Source of the DNA: Clavaria fumosa
Taxonomy: Eukaryota > Basidiomycota > Agaricomycetes > Agaricales > Clavariaceae
Reading direction: 5' to 3'
DNA length: 64,000 nucleotides
NCBI GenBank assembly: GCA_951802425.1
Contig: OX637800.1
Location: forward strand, 3,162,001-3,226,000
Shown: piece by piece, positions 10,184 through 20,970 of the stretch
How positions within the stretch are numbered: position 1 is the first letter of the stretch
How the letters are laid out: every line of letters begins with the position of its first letter
Made by a program: the position numbers and the translations under genes
Notes under the pieces: generated by a model
What the model saw: only the letters and a program-made list of their open reading frames with translations
Databases searched by the model: none
What the model was told of the DNA's origin: nothing

Positions 10184-12345
10184 TACCATCATACCAATCT
10201 TAACTGGTTTTAACACCTAGTCTGGTATATACCACACTTAAACTGTTTATACTGGCTATACTGAATTATACCATTTTATTATATTAATTATTTTTTTTAC
10301 AGTAGTTCAATGACATGTGGCCAATAGCCACCATGCCTAGCAACAAGTGTTGCTGCACCTCTGCATGCCCCACTGGGCAAGGCACACTCTGTGCCTCTGC
10401 TTACCTCCACCTGGGTGAGGTATCAGCCACACACTTGAGCAGGATGCTACACACACTTCTGCATGAAGTCACTAGATGCAAGTAATGTAATGCAATACTT
10501 AGTGCTAATTACCAACAAGTTCATTATGCATCTATGATAGTGACAGACTCAGACAGAGTGATGCATCACCTCATGCATCCCTACCTGATTGGTGAATGCA
10601 TCACTCCTTGCCTTATTGGTGATGTGGCCTGCTCCCACCCTGCCACCACCCTGCCACACCAACCATAATCTATCATGCATCACCACTATGCTACTGCCAC
10701 TGCCACTCCCCACTCACCCTGCCTCACTGCTCCCCACCCTGCTGCTCCCTGCTCTTCTGCTCCCTGCCCTGCTGCTCCCTGCCTTGCCACTCCCTGCCCT
10801 GCTGCTCCTCACTCTGCTGCTCTCTGCCTTGCTGCTCCCTGCCCTGCTGCTCCCCGCCCTGCTGCTCCCCACCCTGCTGCTCCCTGTGCTGCTGCTCCCT
10901 GCCTTGCTACTCCCCCCCTGCTGCTGCTCCCCTCCCTGCCTTGCTGCTCCCCCCCTGCTGCTGCTCCCCTCCCTGCCTTGCCACTCCCCACCCTGCTGCT
11001 CCCCACCCTACTGCTCCCTGCCTCACTGTTCCCCACCTTGCTGCTCCCCACTCTGCTGTTTCCTGCCTCACTGCTCTCTGCACTGCTGCTCCCTGCCCAC
11101 CCTGCTGCTCCCTGCCCACCCTGCTGCTCCCTGCTCTGCTGCTCCCTCCCTTGCTGCTCCCAGACCTGCCCTGCTGCTTCCTGCCCTGCTGCCACCAATG
11201 GCCAGTCCCCACCATTAGTCTGTGACCACTGTTGGGGGCTTGGGCCATTGCTGCTGTATGCTGCCACTTCTGCTGCTGCCTCCATTGTCATTGTCATCAG
11301 CAGCAGCAGCAGCTGCTGCCACCATCATCATTGCCATTGACTGCCATCATTGTCATTGTTGTCACTGGTGCCAGTAGCCACTGTTGTAGTCATTGTTGTA
11401 GTTGATGATGGCAGCTACAGCAACTGTTGCCATCATTCTTGTTGCTGGCTGTGTTAGGATTGCTTACATAAGCCATCCCAAAGAGTGTCAGGATCCACCC
11501 ATTTTTCCCTATCCAATTTGACTCTACCAGCACCTATGAGCCTCCCAACACCCCTCCATAACCTCATGGACTGCCCCACATGCCTCTGACAGTCACCATC
11601 ACTTCCCAGAACCTTCCCCAACCACCCATGATGTCCCACCATACTTGCGACCATGACTCCTCGCAAGCTCACCTTATGCATATCCCCCACCTGAATCCTC
11701 CATATTGACACATGACATGCAGTTGCACAATCTCTTCACTTGGCACATGACTCACCAGTGCTACCAGCATCACCAGCACTACCAATACCACCAGCACTAC
11801 CAGCACCACCAGCACTACCAGCACCACCAGCACTACAACACCACTGGTGCTACCAGCATTACTTGTGTTACTGACATTACTCACATGACCCCCTGCCCAA
11901 GGTCACCTGCATTACTAGCATCACCCACATGACCCACCTCATGACACTGCAACCTTAACACCCAAACATGCCACCAACAGTCAGCTGCATATGCCTTTCA
12001 AATAAGTTCCCCTCTTCACCTACAGTAGTATATAACTATGTTATCTATGATCTGAGGATCCCCCCATAGTTATAGCTATGTATATGATTATTTAACTAGG
12101 TTGTGACCTGTGACTGGTCATCTTTGTGACCTTACATATGCTTTCCTAACCCATCATGACCTTAGTAGAGCATGCACCTAGTTACTATATGACTAAACAT
12201 ACCCCATACTACTATAGTTCCATCACCTGGAGACCTCTGTACTTTTCCTAAATAGTTACACTCTCTGTACACACGTATATAAGTCTTGCATGTACTTATG
12301 ATACTGTAGACTTGATATTGATGCACTTTGGTTTAAGCTTGGGGT

Positions 12346-14250
12346 TAGGCTTGGTCATGAGTGCACTCACTGATCACCTGGATCCATGCATGTGGGTAAC
12401 TCATGGTGCATGGGGCCATACTTGGATCCATGGGAAACTCATCCCCATGAGTACTCATGACAAGTACTCACAAGTACTCACAAGTAATTTGTCATGGGAA
12501 GAATGATGAAGTCAATTATACAAGTAAAGGCAAACAATGACAAAGGCAATACAACTAAGGACAACTGCAATACTAGAAGCAAGGAAAACCAAAGTACCAA
12601 TGGCAATCAAGAGCAAGGAGATGCTCCTCACTGTTGATGGCCATTGGGGGATTGGTTTATGGGATCAAAGCATCTAAGTAATACAAAAACCAATCTGAAA
12701 CCAGGAACTATGTATTACATCAAACGAAAGCTTCGACATTTGGGCCACTAGACCCAGAGCCTATCCTCATCCACCGAATGGGAAGGAGACTCCCCAACCT
12801 GGATGTACTCGCCCTCCACATCCGGCAAAGCCACTGTAGCCATCACAGGGGCTGGCGGAGGAGACAACAGTGGAGGGGTGGTGTTCCATCCTGAATAAGA
12901 AGTGGGGGATGCCCACTGGGTAGGAGGAACGGAGTCCCACTCTGCGAAAAGAGATCAATCAACAAATGGGATGAGAAATGGAAGAAAAGACTATACTGTG
13001 GGGATCCTTGAGAAGGTCACAGATAAGGTTGCCAGGGCAGACGACTTGTGGGCATGCCAATGCAAAATGCCCAGGATGTCCACAAGTGTAGCATCGTTGA
13101 GCAACAGTAAGGATGAGGAGGTCATCGGCTCCCCTCTAAATCACCCAATGAAAGGCGGCACAAGAGAGAACAAGGGGGGCAACTTGTTGGAAGACATGGG
13201 AGCTGGGGAGGAAGTTGAGTTTGTGAGGGCCCCAGCACATGGCGGTAAGGAGGAGAAGTGGTACAGACCCTCCTTATATACTACGAAGGATGGATAAGAG
13301 CCGAGAGATAAGCTGAGCAGCAGGGGAGGACTGTCACACAGGAGCACATGGTGACTGAGGAAGCATGCGGAGATAAGCTGTCCCATAAGGTGGACTGCAG
13401 AGTAGCACATGGGCTGATAAGGTGAAAGGCAATGATGTCCAAAAGGGGCGACAGGAGAGTGTGGGAGGCAACATCGAAGAGTGGTATCAGGCAGCTGCGG
13501 ACTGTGCAAGCCTGCGGAAGAGCTGCGGAAGGTAGCTGCGGACTGAGCAGGCCTGCAGGAAGACGTGCTGCAGTAGATGGATAGCATCCTTGGGCTGTGG
13601 ATGAAGGGCTGCACTGCAGGAACCTGCAGTACCCCTTTGGGTATATCCCTATCTCCTCTTGGCCTGAAGTAGTGATAGTGCCAACCTCCGGATGGCTCCA
13701 TTCATCGCTGAATCAGCAATGGGCTCAAATCATGCGACTCACACACCACCTGACTGAGTTTAGTCACTCTGCTTGTGTCGACATCCTCAGATGCAATCAC
13801 CCGAACTGCCAAGTGCTCGAACATGCATTCACCCAAGGAATAGCCAATCTCAGACAGTGAGTCATCGAAGCCAATGACTCTGAGTACAGAGCCAGAGCCA
13901 CCCTACTTTGCTCCTTCCTAGGTCCTGGAAGACCCAGTGATAGAATACTTCCCAATTCGATCCTGTTGACCAAACAGCCTTTGATCCTCCCATTCTGGCA
14001 CTTGGGACCAACATAGTCCCAGCACCTGATCACTTAATGGAAAGCACCTCTGAGCCCTTGGCCCCACTTCCCATAACAAATTGATGATTCACCAGCCAAA
14101 ATCTTGTCAAGACCATTGACTCAGATCCTCAAAGATCTTCAAAAAGCCCACACTAGGCAAACTCAGACTCACGAGTTTCCTGACTCACAGGTTTTCCCAC
14201 AAGTTTACCTGTGGAGATCTGTGAGTAACCTGGAGTCATGACCAAGCCTA
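12346..14250. mobile_element. hAT-type MITE inserted in LTR A (interrupted by element T)
   Basis: The two ends are inverted copies (TAGGCTTGGTCATGA and its complement), flanked by the 8-bp duplication CTTGGGGT (12338-12345 and 14251-14258). The 8-bp duplication and short inverted ends fit a non-autonomous hAT-superfamily element. Without the nested element T it is about 312 bp and encodes nothing. Confidence 0.87.
12490..14078 (-). mobile_element. Element T, copy 1 (12-bp inverted termini, nested in the MITE)
   Basis: The ends are TGTCATGGGAAG and CTTCCCATAACA. The flanks share AATT (12486-12489 and 14079-14082). Relative to copy 2 (18422-20116) it is inverted. It holds the same two coding stretches: a zinc-knuckle-like segment (YTCGHPGHFALACP, minus strand, about 13020-13080) and a 125-codon segment on the plus strand (LTHHLTEFSHSACVDILR, about 13740-14040), the latter with a TGA at 13858-13860. 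Class is uncertain: TG...CA ends with a 4-5 bp duplication fit an LTR or a Ginger-like DNA transposon. Confidence 0.82.
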
Positions 14251-15924
14251 CTTGGGGTTATTATGCCCTTTGAGCTTGGGACCACCATGATTGATAGGTC
14301 TTGTCTCACTTGGTGACCTCGACAACACCAAGACATACTCTGCTTTCTTCTAACTTGTCCTCCATGCTCATACAAACTTGTGTGCCTAAGTATTTTCCTT
14401 CACTCATCTTGGTACTGATTCTTTGAACCCCCCAGGTTCCCCCATTGGTTGGCAAAGTCATCACCTTCACCAACCTACTTCTCAACACCATCGCAACCAC
14501 TCGCAACCTTCTCAACAACATCCTTTCTTCTTTAACTTGTCTATTTCTCTTTCTACACTTTGTCTGCCAACTTTGCAACCTTCTCAGTGATGTCCTCCCT
14601 CTCCCAACTTGTCTTTTCTTGTCCTTACACTTTGTCAGATGCCTTTGCGACCTTCCAGGACCAAGTATTGTTGGTTATACTCAACAGTTGATTGGTCTTA
14701 GTGAGTTTACAGGACCAGTCACCAATGAATTGACCTTTGGCACTATTCACAAGATGGGACAAGCCCTAACAAAGAGGAGTTGTGGAGAAACTGGGGAGGG
14801 TTGTTGGAAGGTCACATGACCTGTGGTGGATTACGTAATCTCCAAAGTCACCTGACCTGCGCCTTGGTGCATCATGTGACCCAAGAGGTCCATGTGTGGG
14901 AATGCTGGCAAACACTGAAGCATTTGGTATACTTCCATTTTACCTTTTTTGTACTCTTTTCCCCTTATGTTAGTATTGTCATCATGACCTTACATTTAAG
15001 TTGTGTGAGACCCAGTCTGATAGGCTGCTGCTGCCATTATTGTCATCATTATTGCAGCCTGAGCTGCAGCCACTGCAGCCATCATGGTCATCATTACTGA
15101 TGGCCACTGCTGCTGCCTGCCACTGCGCTGATGTAGCTGCTGCCACCATGCCATTGTGGTCATCATTACTGGATGTTGTCATTATTGATGGCCACTGCAG
15201 CTGCCACTGCCACCATTGTTGCTGGCCATGCAGCTGTCATTGTTGTCATTGACACTGCTGCTGTGATAGGTTAGCAAAGGGGAGAAAGGGATGGGATAAT
15301 GATGCACTGTCACTGACATGAGAATGGTGGCTCAGTTGTTTGGTCATGCATAGTGAGAAACTAATTCAAGGGTCATCACACTTCTTAGAAAGTATTCTAC
15401 ATTGTAAAATTGGCATAGGAATGTTGGGCATGTGAACTCAATCCTTCACAATTATTTTCAGAACTTATTATACTCAGACCAGGATACAAAGACAGTTTTT
15501 CTGTCAGTTACTCAGACCAGACATGTGATACTGCTTTTCTTTCAATACATATACTCTGGCTGTGAATTTCACATGTGACAACCAGCAACAGCATGCAGCA
15601 GTGGCAGTGGCAACAGCCCAAGCAGTCACAGACTGGTGGAAGGGAGTTGGGCTATTGGTAGTAGCAGGATGGCAGCAGGGTGGAGAATGGGTGAGTGAAG
15701 AGCAGGTCAGGGGCAGCAGGGTGGGAGTGAGCAGGTCAGGTGGCAGGGCAGGAAGTGGTGGGTCAGGCAGGGCAGGGTGGGGAGCAGGTCAGGCACAGCA
15801 GGGCAGGGAGAAAGCTGGTCAGGTGCAGCCACAGCTCACTGTGGACCCAATAGCAGGTTATTATCACCATCTGGTCAGATGATTTATGACTTTCACCCAA
15901 AAAACACAGGTGACAGGTGATTAA

Positions 15925-16370
15925 CTGGAGGATATTGAGTGATACAATATACCCCCTTAATTTGAGTGATTACAAACTGCAGGATATCAAGTGATACATA
16001 CACCTCTCAACTTGAGTGATATTAAACTGGAGGATATTGAGTGCTATGACACACCTCTCAATTTGAACTGAAGGACATTGAGTGATACAATACACCCCTT
16101 TAATTTGTGTGATATTAAACTGGAAGATGTTGAGTGATACAATACACCCATTTAATTTGAGTGATATTGAACTGGAGGATATTGAGTGATATAATACACC
16201 CCTTACTTTAAGTGATATTAAACTGGAAGATATTGAGTGATACAATATACTCCCTCAATTTAAGTGATTAAACTGGAGGACTTTGAGTGATACAATACAC
16301 CCCTCAATCTAAGTGATATTAAACTGGAGGATATTGAGTGATACACCTCTCAATTTGAGTGACATCAAGC
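15925..16370. repeat. Minisatellite array, left arm of element P
   Basis: About eight imperfect tandem units of roughly 50-57 bp, each built from GAGTGATACAATACACC, then (T/C)TCAATTTGAGTGATATT, then AAACTGGAGGATATT. It is the inverted partner of the array at 20290-20890. Confidence 0.88.
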
Positions 16371-16388
16371 CACAAAATCTTATTGTCT

Positions 16389-16475
16389 AGATGGGGACTG
16401 TAGTGTAATGGGTAACACAGCAGTTGTGGGTTGAGTCCAATTCCATGAGTGCTTGGGTTCAACTCCCACTGAGTG
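16389..16475 (+). repeat. tRNA-like sequence with A and B boxes (SINE-like), inside element P
   Basis: A box-like TAGTGTAATGGGT (16401-16413) and B box-like GGTTCAACTCC (16456-16466) at tRNA-like order and spacing. I could not fold a convincing full cloverleaf, so this is a tRNA-derived sequence and not a tRNA gene. An inverted copy lies at 17106-17188. Confidence 0.6.
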
Positions 16476-17105
16476 CATAATTTACAGGCTAAAAAAACAC
16501 TTGGAGATAGAGTTAAAATCACTGACAGTATGCACTGTAGGCCCCAAGCTGGGTGAAAATCACCATGAAAATAACCCTGAAATGTGGTGAATAGCAATGG
16601 TTTCCTAAGTGAAAATCACCAGGACTAGTTGATGATCAGGCCTTCATTGGGTAGATGAATGGGTGATTTTGAGTGATTTTCACCACATATATGACTGAAT
16701 CCACCTGCTGTTCTCTGGGTGAATAATACTACAATACAAGTGTATTTTAATCTGATCTATAATAGGTGAATTTCACTCTATCACAAGTGCCTTTTCAGCT
16801 GGTCTAATAGGTGAATTTCATGTTAGTTTGTGGGTCATCTTAGCCATAATCTTAGGTGTTTTTCACTATTTTTCACCTCAAGAAAGTACACAAAATTAAT
16901 TTGTTGATAATATCTTGAAACTGTATTGGTTGATAATCAGGCAAATGAAATGGGTTATTTTTGGCACAAATATGACCAAATTCACTTGTTGCTCTCCAGG
17001 TGAATGTCACTGCTACCAAGCACATTTTAACTTGATATTTTAGGTGGCTTCTACATGGTTTCAGTGATTTTAACTATATCTCCAAGTATTTTTTTAGCCT
17101 GTAAA

Positions 17106-17188
17106 TTATGCACTCAGTGGGAGTTGAACCCAAGTGCTCATGGAATTGGACTCAACCCATAACTGCTGTGTTATCCATTACACTACAG
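17106..17188 (-). repeat. Inverted copy of the tRNA-like sequence
   Basis: The reverse complement of 16389-16475 with few changes. LTR A (17189-20273) inserted next to its A box, so the arm of element P resumes at 20274. Confidence 0.6.
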
Positions 17189-18424
17189 TGTCAGGACCCA
17201 CCCATTTTTCCTTCCCCAAATCAATCCTACCAGCACCTACAGACCTCCAGACACCCCCCCATAATCTCACAGACCACCCCACATGCCTCCGACAATTACT
17301 GTCACTCCCCGGAACCTTTCCAAGTTGCCCACGATGCCCCACCACACTTGCGACACCTCTCAATGCTTCACCCACATGTACACTTTGTCCAAACCTGTCA
17401 TCTCAACATGTGACATGCTGTTGCACGTCCTCTTCAGTTGGCACATGACTTGCCACTTGGCACCCCCAGCACTACCACTACCAGTGCTAATATGTTACCA
17501 GTGTTATGGCCATTACCTGCATTACCAGTGTTACCCATGTGACCTCCTGCCCAAGGTCACCTGCATCACCCACGTGACCACTCTTATGACCTCATGAACT
17601 TAATGCTCAAATGCACCACTAACGGACAGCTGTAGTATTACTTCAAATATGTTTCCCTTCCTTGCCTCAGTCGACTATAACTACGTTAGTTATGATCTGA
17701 GAATCTCCCTGTAGTTATAGTCATGTATATACTTATTTAACTAGGTCACAACTTGTGACAGGTCATCTTCGCAACCTTACCTATGTGTTCCTAACCCCTC
17801 ATGACCTTAGTAGAGCATGTGCATAGTTACTATATGACTAAACATACCCTGCACTACTATAGTTCCATTGCCTGGTGACCTCTGTACTTTTCCCAATTAT
17901 TTATACTCTCTGTATGCACATATATAAGTCTCACATGTACATATGGTACTGTAGACTTGATATTGATGTACATTGGTTTAAGCTTGAGGCTATTACACCC
18001 TTTGAGCTTGGGACCACCATGATTGATAGGTCTTGTCTCACTTGGTAACCTCGACAACACCAAGACTACTCTGCTTTCTTCTAAATTGTCCTCTGTGCTC
18101 ATACAACTCATGCGCCTAAGTATTTCCTTTCTTTTGTCTTGGTACTGATTCTTCGAATCCTACATGTTCTCCTGTCAGTTGGCAAAGTCATTGCCTTCAC
18201 TGACACACCTCTCGACACCATCACAACCACCCGCAACCCTCTCAACAACACCTCTTTCTCCCACCTCATCTATTTCTTTCTTTATGCTTCATTGGTCAAC
18301 TTTGCGACCTTCTCAGTGACATCTCCTTTCTCTCAACTCATCTTTTTCCCTCTCTATGCTTTGTCTACCAACTTCGTGACCTTTCCAGCAATGTCTCCCT
18401 TCTCCCTACTTATTTCTTTCCTGT

Positions 18425-18796
18425 TACAGGAAGCGGGGCCGAGGGCTCGGAGGTGCTTTCCATTAAGTGATCAGGTGCTGGGACTATGTTGGTCCTGAGT
18501 GCTGGAATGGGAGGATCAAAGGCTGTTTGGTCAACAGGATCAAATTGGGAAAGTATTCTATCACTGGGTCTTCCAGGACCTAGGAAGGAGCAAAGTAGGG
18601 TGGCTCTGGCTCTGTACTCAGAGTCATTGGCTTTGATGACTCGCTGTCTGAGATTGGCTATTCCTTGGGCAAACATGTGTTCGAGCACTTGGCAGTTCAG
18701 GTGATCACGTCTGAGGATGTTGACACAAGCAGAGTGACTGAACTCAGTCAGGTGGTGTGTGAGTCGCGTGATTTGAGCCTGTCGCTGATTCAGCAA
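18425..18796 (-). CDS. Unrecognised 125-residue-class protein in element T
   Basis: An open frame of about 125 codons inside element T, ending close to its left terminus. I do not recognise the family. It is helical and polar (LTHHLTEFSHSACVNILRRD, GIANLRQRVIKANDSEYRAR) with a Pro-rich tail. The same protein can be read in copy 1 at about 13700-14040 on the other strand, where one Arg codon has become TGA and the tail is frameshifted. Conservation across two independent insertions suggests it was once expressed. A TATA-like site lies upstream on the same strand at about 18960. There is no good evidence that the present frame is functional. Confidence 0.45.
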
Positions 18797-19366
18797 TGGA
18801 TGGAGTTGTCCGGAGGTTGGTGTTATTGCTACTTCAGGCCAAGAGGAGATAGGGTATCTCTTGTCAGCAGTAGGGAAAGCCAGTGTGATTCACCAAAGTA
18901 TGATAAGGTGATAGGGACAAGTGAACAACGCTAGGGGGTTTCCCATGTCACTGCACCCCTTATATACCCAAAGGGGTACTGCAGGTTCCTGCGGCACAGC
19001 CCTTCGTCCACAGCCCAAGGATGCTATCCATCTACTGTGGTGCATCTTCCCGCAGGCCTGCTTAGTCTGCAGCTACCTTCTGCAGCTCTTCTGCAGGCTT
19101 GCACAGTCCACAGCTGCCTGATACCGCTCTTCGATGCGGCCTCCTGCACTCTCCTGTTGCCCCTTTTGGATGTCATTGCCTTTTGCCTTATCAGCCCATT
19201 GCTACTCTGCAGTCCACCTTATGGGACAGCTTATCTCCACATGCTTCCTCAGTCACCATGTGCTCCTGTGTGACGGTCCTCCCCCGCTGCTCAGCTTATC
19301 TCTCAGCTCTTATCCATCCTTTGTAGTATATAAGGAGGGTCTGTACTGCTTCTCCTCCTTACTGCT

Positions 19367-19648
19367 ATGTGCTGGGGCCCTCACAAACTCAACTTCCTTT
19401 CCAGCTCCCATGTCTTCCAACAAGTTGCCCCCCTTGTTCTCTCTTGCACCGCCTTTCATTGGGTGATTCAGAGGGGAGCCAACAACCTCCTCATCCTTAC
19501 TGTTGCTCGACAACGCTACACTTGTGGACATCCTGGGCATTTTGCGTCAGCATGCCCACGAGTCGTCTGCCCCAGCAACCTTATCTGTGACCTTCTCAAG
19601 GATCCCCACAGTATAGTCTTTTCTTCCATTTCTCATCCCATTTGTTGA
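19367..19648 (+). CDS. Gag-like zinc-knuckle frame in element T
   Basis: A 93-codon frame that starts about 35 bp after a TATA-like site. Near its C-terminus it has RYTCGHPGHFASACP, a retroviral-type CCHC zinc knuckle whose first Cys appears as Arg. After the stop, a possible splice acceptor (TCTTTTCACAG, 19652-19664) leads into further open sequence (TVALLDVKGKYIQVGE, about 19760-19810), so the protein may be spliced. The same region is present in copy 1. CCHC knuckles bind nucleic acid in gag proteins; that role here is inference. Confidence 0.45.
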   Translation: MCWGPHKLNFLSSSHVFQQVAPLVLSCTAFHWVIQRGANNLLILTVARQRYTCGHPGHFASACPRVVCPSNLICDLLKDPHSIVFSSISHPIC

Positions 19649-20289
19649 TTGATCTCTTTTCACAGAGTGGGACTCTGTTCCTCCTACCTGGTGGGCATCC
19701 CCCACTTCTTATTCAGGATGGAACACCACCCCTCTGCCATTGTCTCCTCTGCCAGCCCCTGCGATGGCTACAGTGGCTTTGCTGGATGTGAAGGGCAAGT
19801 ACATCCAGGTTGGGGAGTCTCCTTCCCATTCAGTGGATGAGGATAGGCTCTGGGTCTAGTGGCCCAAACGTTGAAGCTTTCATTTGACATAATACATAGT
19901 TCCTGGTTTCAGATTGGTTTTTGTATTACTTAGATGCTTTGATCCCATAAACCAAAGTACCAATGGCCATCAACAGTGAGGAGCATCTCCTCACTCTTGA
20001 TTGCCATTGGTACTTTGGTTTTCCTTGCTTCTAGTATCACAGTTGTCCTTAGTCGTATTGCCTTTGTCATTGTTTGCCTTTACTTGTATAATCGACTTTG
20101 TCATTCTTCCCATGACATTTCCATTCTTACACTTCATCAGATGTCTTCACGACCTTCCAGGACCAAGCATTCTTGACTGTGCTCAACACTTGACTGGTCT
20201 TAGTGAGTTTCCAGGATCAGTCACCAACAAGTCAACCTTTGGTACTACTCACAAGATGGGACAGGCCCTAACATACAGTCCCCATCTAA

Positions 20290-20890
20290 ACAATAAGATT
20301 TTGTGGCTTAATGTCACTCAAATTGAGGGGTGTACCACTCAATATCCCCCAGTTTAATATCACTTAGATTGAGGGGTGTATTGTATCACTCAAAGTCCTC
20401 CAGTTTAATCACTCAAATTGAGGGGTGTATTATATCACTCAATATCCTTCAGTTTAATATCACCCAAATCAAGGGGGTGTTTGTATCACTCAATATCCTC
20501 CAGCTTAATATCACCTAAATCAAGGAGGTGTATTGTATCACTCAATATCCTCCAGTCTAATATAGCCCAAATCAAGGGGGTGTTTTCTATCACTCAATAT
20601 CCTTCAGTTTAATATCACCCAAATCAAGGGGGTGTTTGTATCACTCAATATCCTCCAGCTTAATATCACCTAAATCAAGGAGGTGTATTGTATCACTCAA
20701 TATCCTCCAGTCTAATATAGCCCAAATCAAGGGGGTGTTTTCTATCACTCAATATCCTCCAGTCTAATATCACCCAAATCAAGGGGGTGTTTTGTATCAC
20801 TCAATATCCTCCAGCTTAATATCACTCAAATTGAGAGGTGTTTTGTATCACTCAATACCCTCCAGCTCAATATCCCTTAATTCCAAAATC
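20290..20890. repeat. Minisatellite array with higher-order units, right arm of element P
   Basis: About eleven ~50-55 bp units built on TATCACTCAATATCCTCCAG plus TTTAATATCAC(C/T)CAAAT. Three-unit blocks starting at 20456 and 20611 are almost identical, giving a higher-order period of 155 bp. Confidence 0.88.
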
Positions 20891-20970
20891 ACCCATCACC
20901 TGTTTTTCAGGTGAAAGTCATAAATCATCTGACCAGATGGTGATATCCACCTGCTATTGGGTCCATAGTG

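Larger units (their letters stand above)
11486..14771 (+). mobile_element. Solo LTR A inserted in LTR C (interrupted by a MITE)
   Basis: Begins TGTCAGGATCCACCC and ends GGGACAAGCCCTAACA, flanked by the 5-bp duplication AAGAG (11481-11485 and 14772-14776). Without the nested MITE it is about 1.37 kb, close to the clean copy at 51329-52689 (1,361 bp). It contains a (CACCAGCACTACCAG)-type tandem stretch at about 11758-11840 and a TATA-like GTATATAAG near 12285. No internal retrotransposon genes are present, so it is a solo LTR. Confidence 0.92.
11452..15022 (+). mobile_element. Solo LTR C inserted in repeat D (interrupted by LTR A)
   Basis: Starts TGTTAGGATTGC and ends CCAGTCTGATA. Both flanks carry the 5-bp target duplication GGCTG (11447-11451 and 15023-15027). 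Removing the nested LTR A and its duplication leaves about 280 bp, matching the intact solo copy at 43623-43911 (289 bp). It belongs to the chromovirus LTR family seen next to pol remnants at 2248 and 47.7-48.9 kb. Confidence 0.92.
10480..15835. mobile_element. Fold-back repeat D, copy 1 (interrupted by LTR C at 11452)
   Basis: The outer element of a nest. The left part (10480-11451) starts with an AT-rich end (TAATGTAATGCAATACTTAG), then ATGCATCA-rich sequence, then long CTGCTCCCTGCC-type pyrimidine repeats, then a conserved block with GGGGGCTTGGGCCATTGCTG (11233-11252). The right part (15028-15835) has TGCTGC-rich sequence, a conserved block at about 15357-15515 and an inverted, purine-rich arm (15595-15835). 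A second copy with the same order and clearer palindromy lies at 59855-62312. No coding capacity was recognised; long open frames here come from the simple-sequence composition. The right arm is cut short where element P begins. Confidence 0.75.
18422..20116 (+). mobile_element. Element T, copy 2 (1,695 bp), nested in LTR A
   Basis: Bounded by TGTTACAGGAAG and CTTCCCATGACA and by the 5-bp duplication TTTCC (18417-18421 and 20117-20121). It contains two divergent coding stretches (separate entries) and two outward-facing TATA-like sites between them: the complement of TATATAAGG near 18957-18967 for the leftward frame and TATATAAGG near 19326 for the rightward frame. Copy 1 at 12490-14078 preserves the layout. 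Confidence 0.85.
17189..20273 (+). mobile_element. Solo LTR A inserted in element P (interrupted by element T)
   Basis: Starts TGTCAGGACCCACCC and ends GGGACAGGCCCTAACA, flanked by the 5-bp duplication TACAG (17184-17188 and 20274-20278). Without element T (18422-20116 plus its duplication) it is about 1,385 bp, matching the other LTR A copies. A TATA-like ATATATAAG lies near 17920. Confidence 0.93.

Noticed and set aside
10589..11340. Two frames of 200-220 codons rich in Leu/Pro/Ala
   Set aside because: Produced by CTGCTCCCTGCC repeats of fold-back repeat D; they exist in parallel frames.
12490..14078. Element T copy 1 as a host gene pair
   Set aside because: The same sequence with inverted termini and a perfect 5-bp duplication occurs at 18422-20116 in a different context, so it is a mobile element.
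16389..16475. A genuine tRNA gene
   Set aside because: A and B boxes are present but no complete cloverleaf with paired acceptor stem could be drawn, and the copy is mirrored inside a repeat.
20290..20890. Regular direct repeats that could suggest a CRISPR array
   Set aside because: Units are tandem minisatellite copies without unique spacers, in a eukaryotic genome, and mirrored at 15925-16370.
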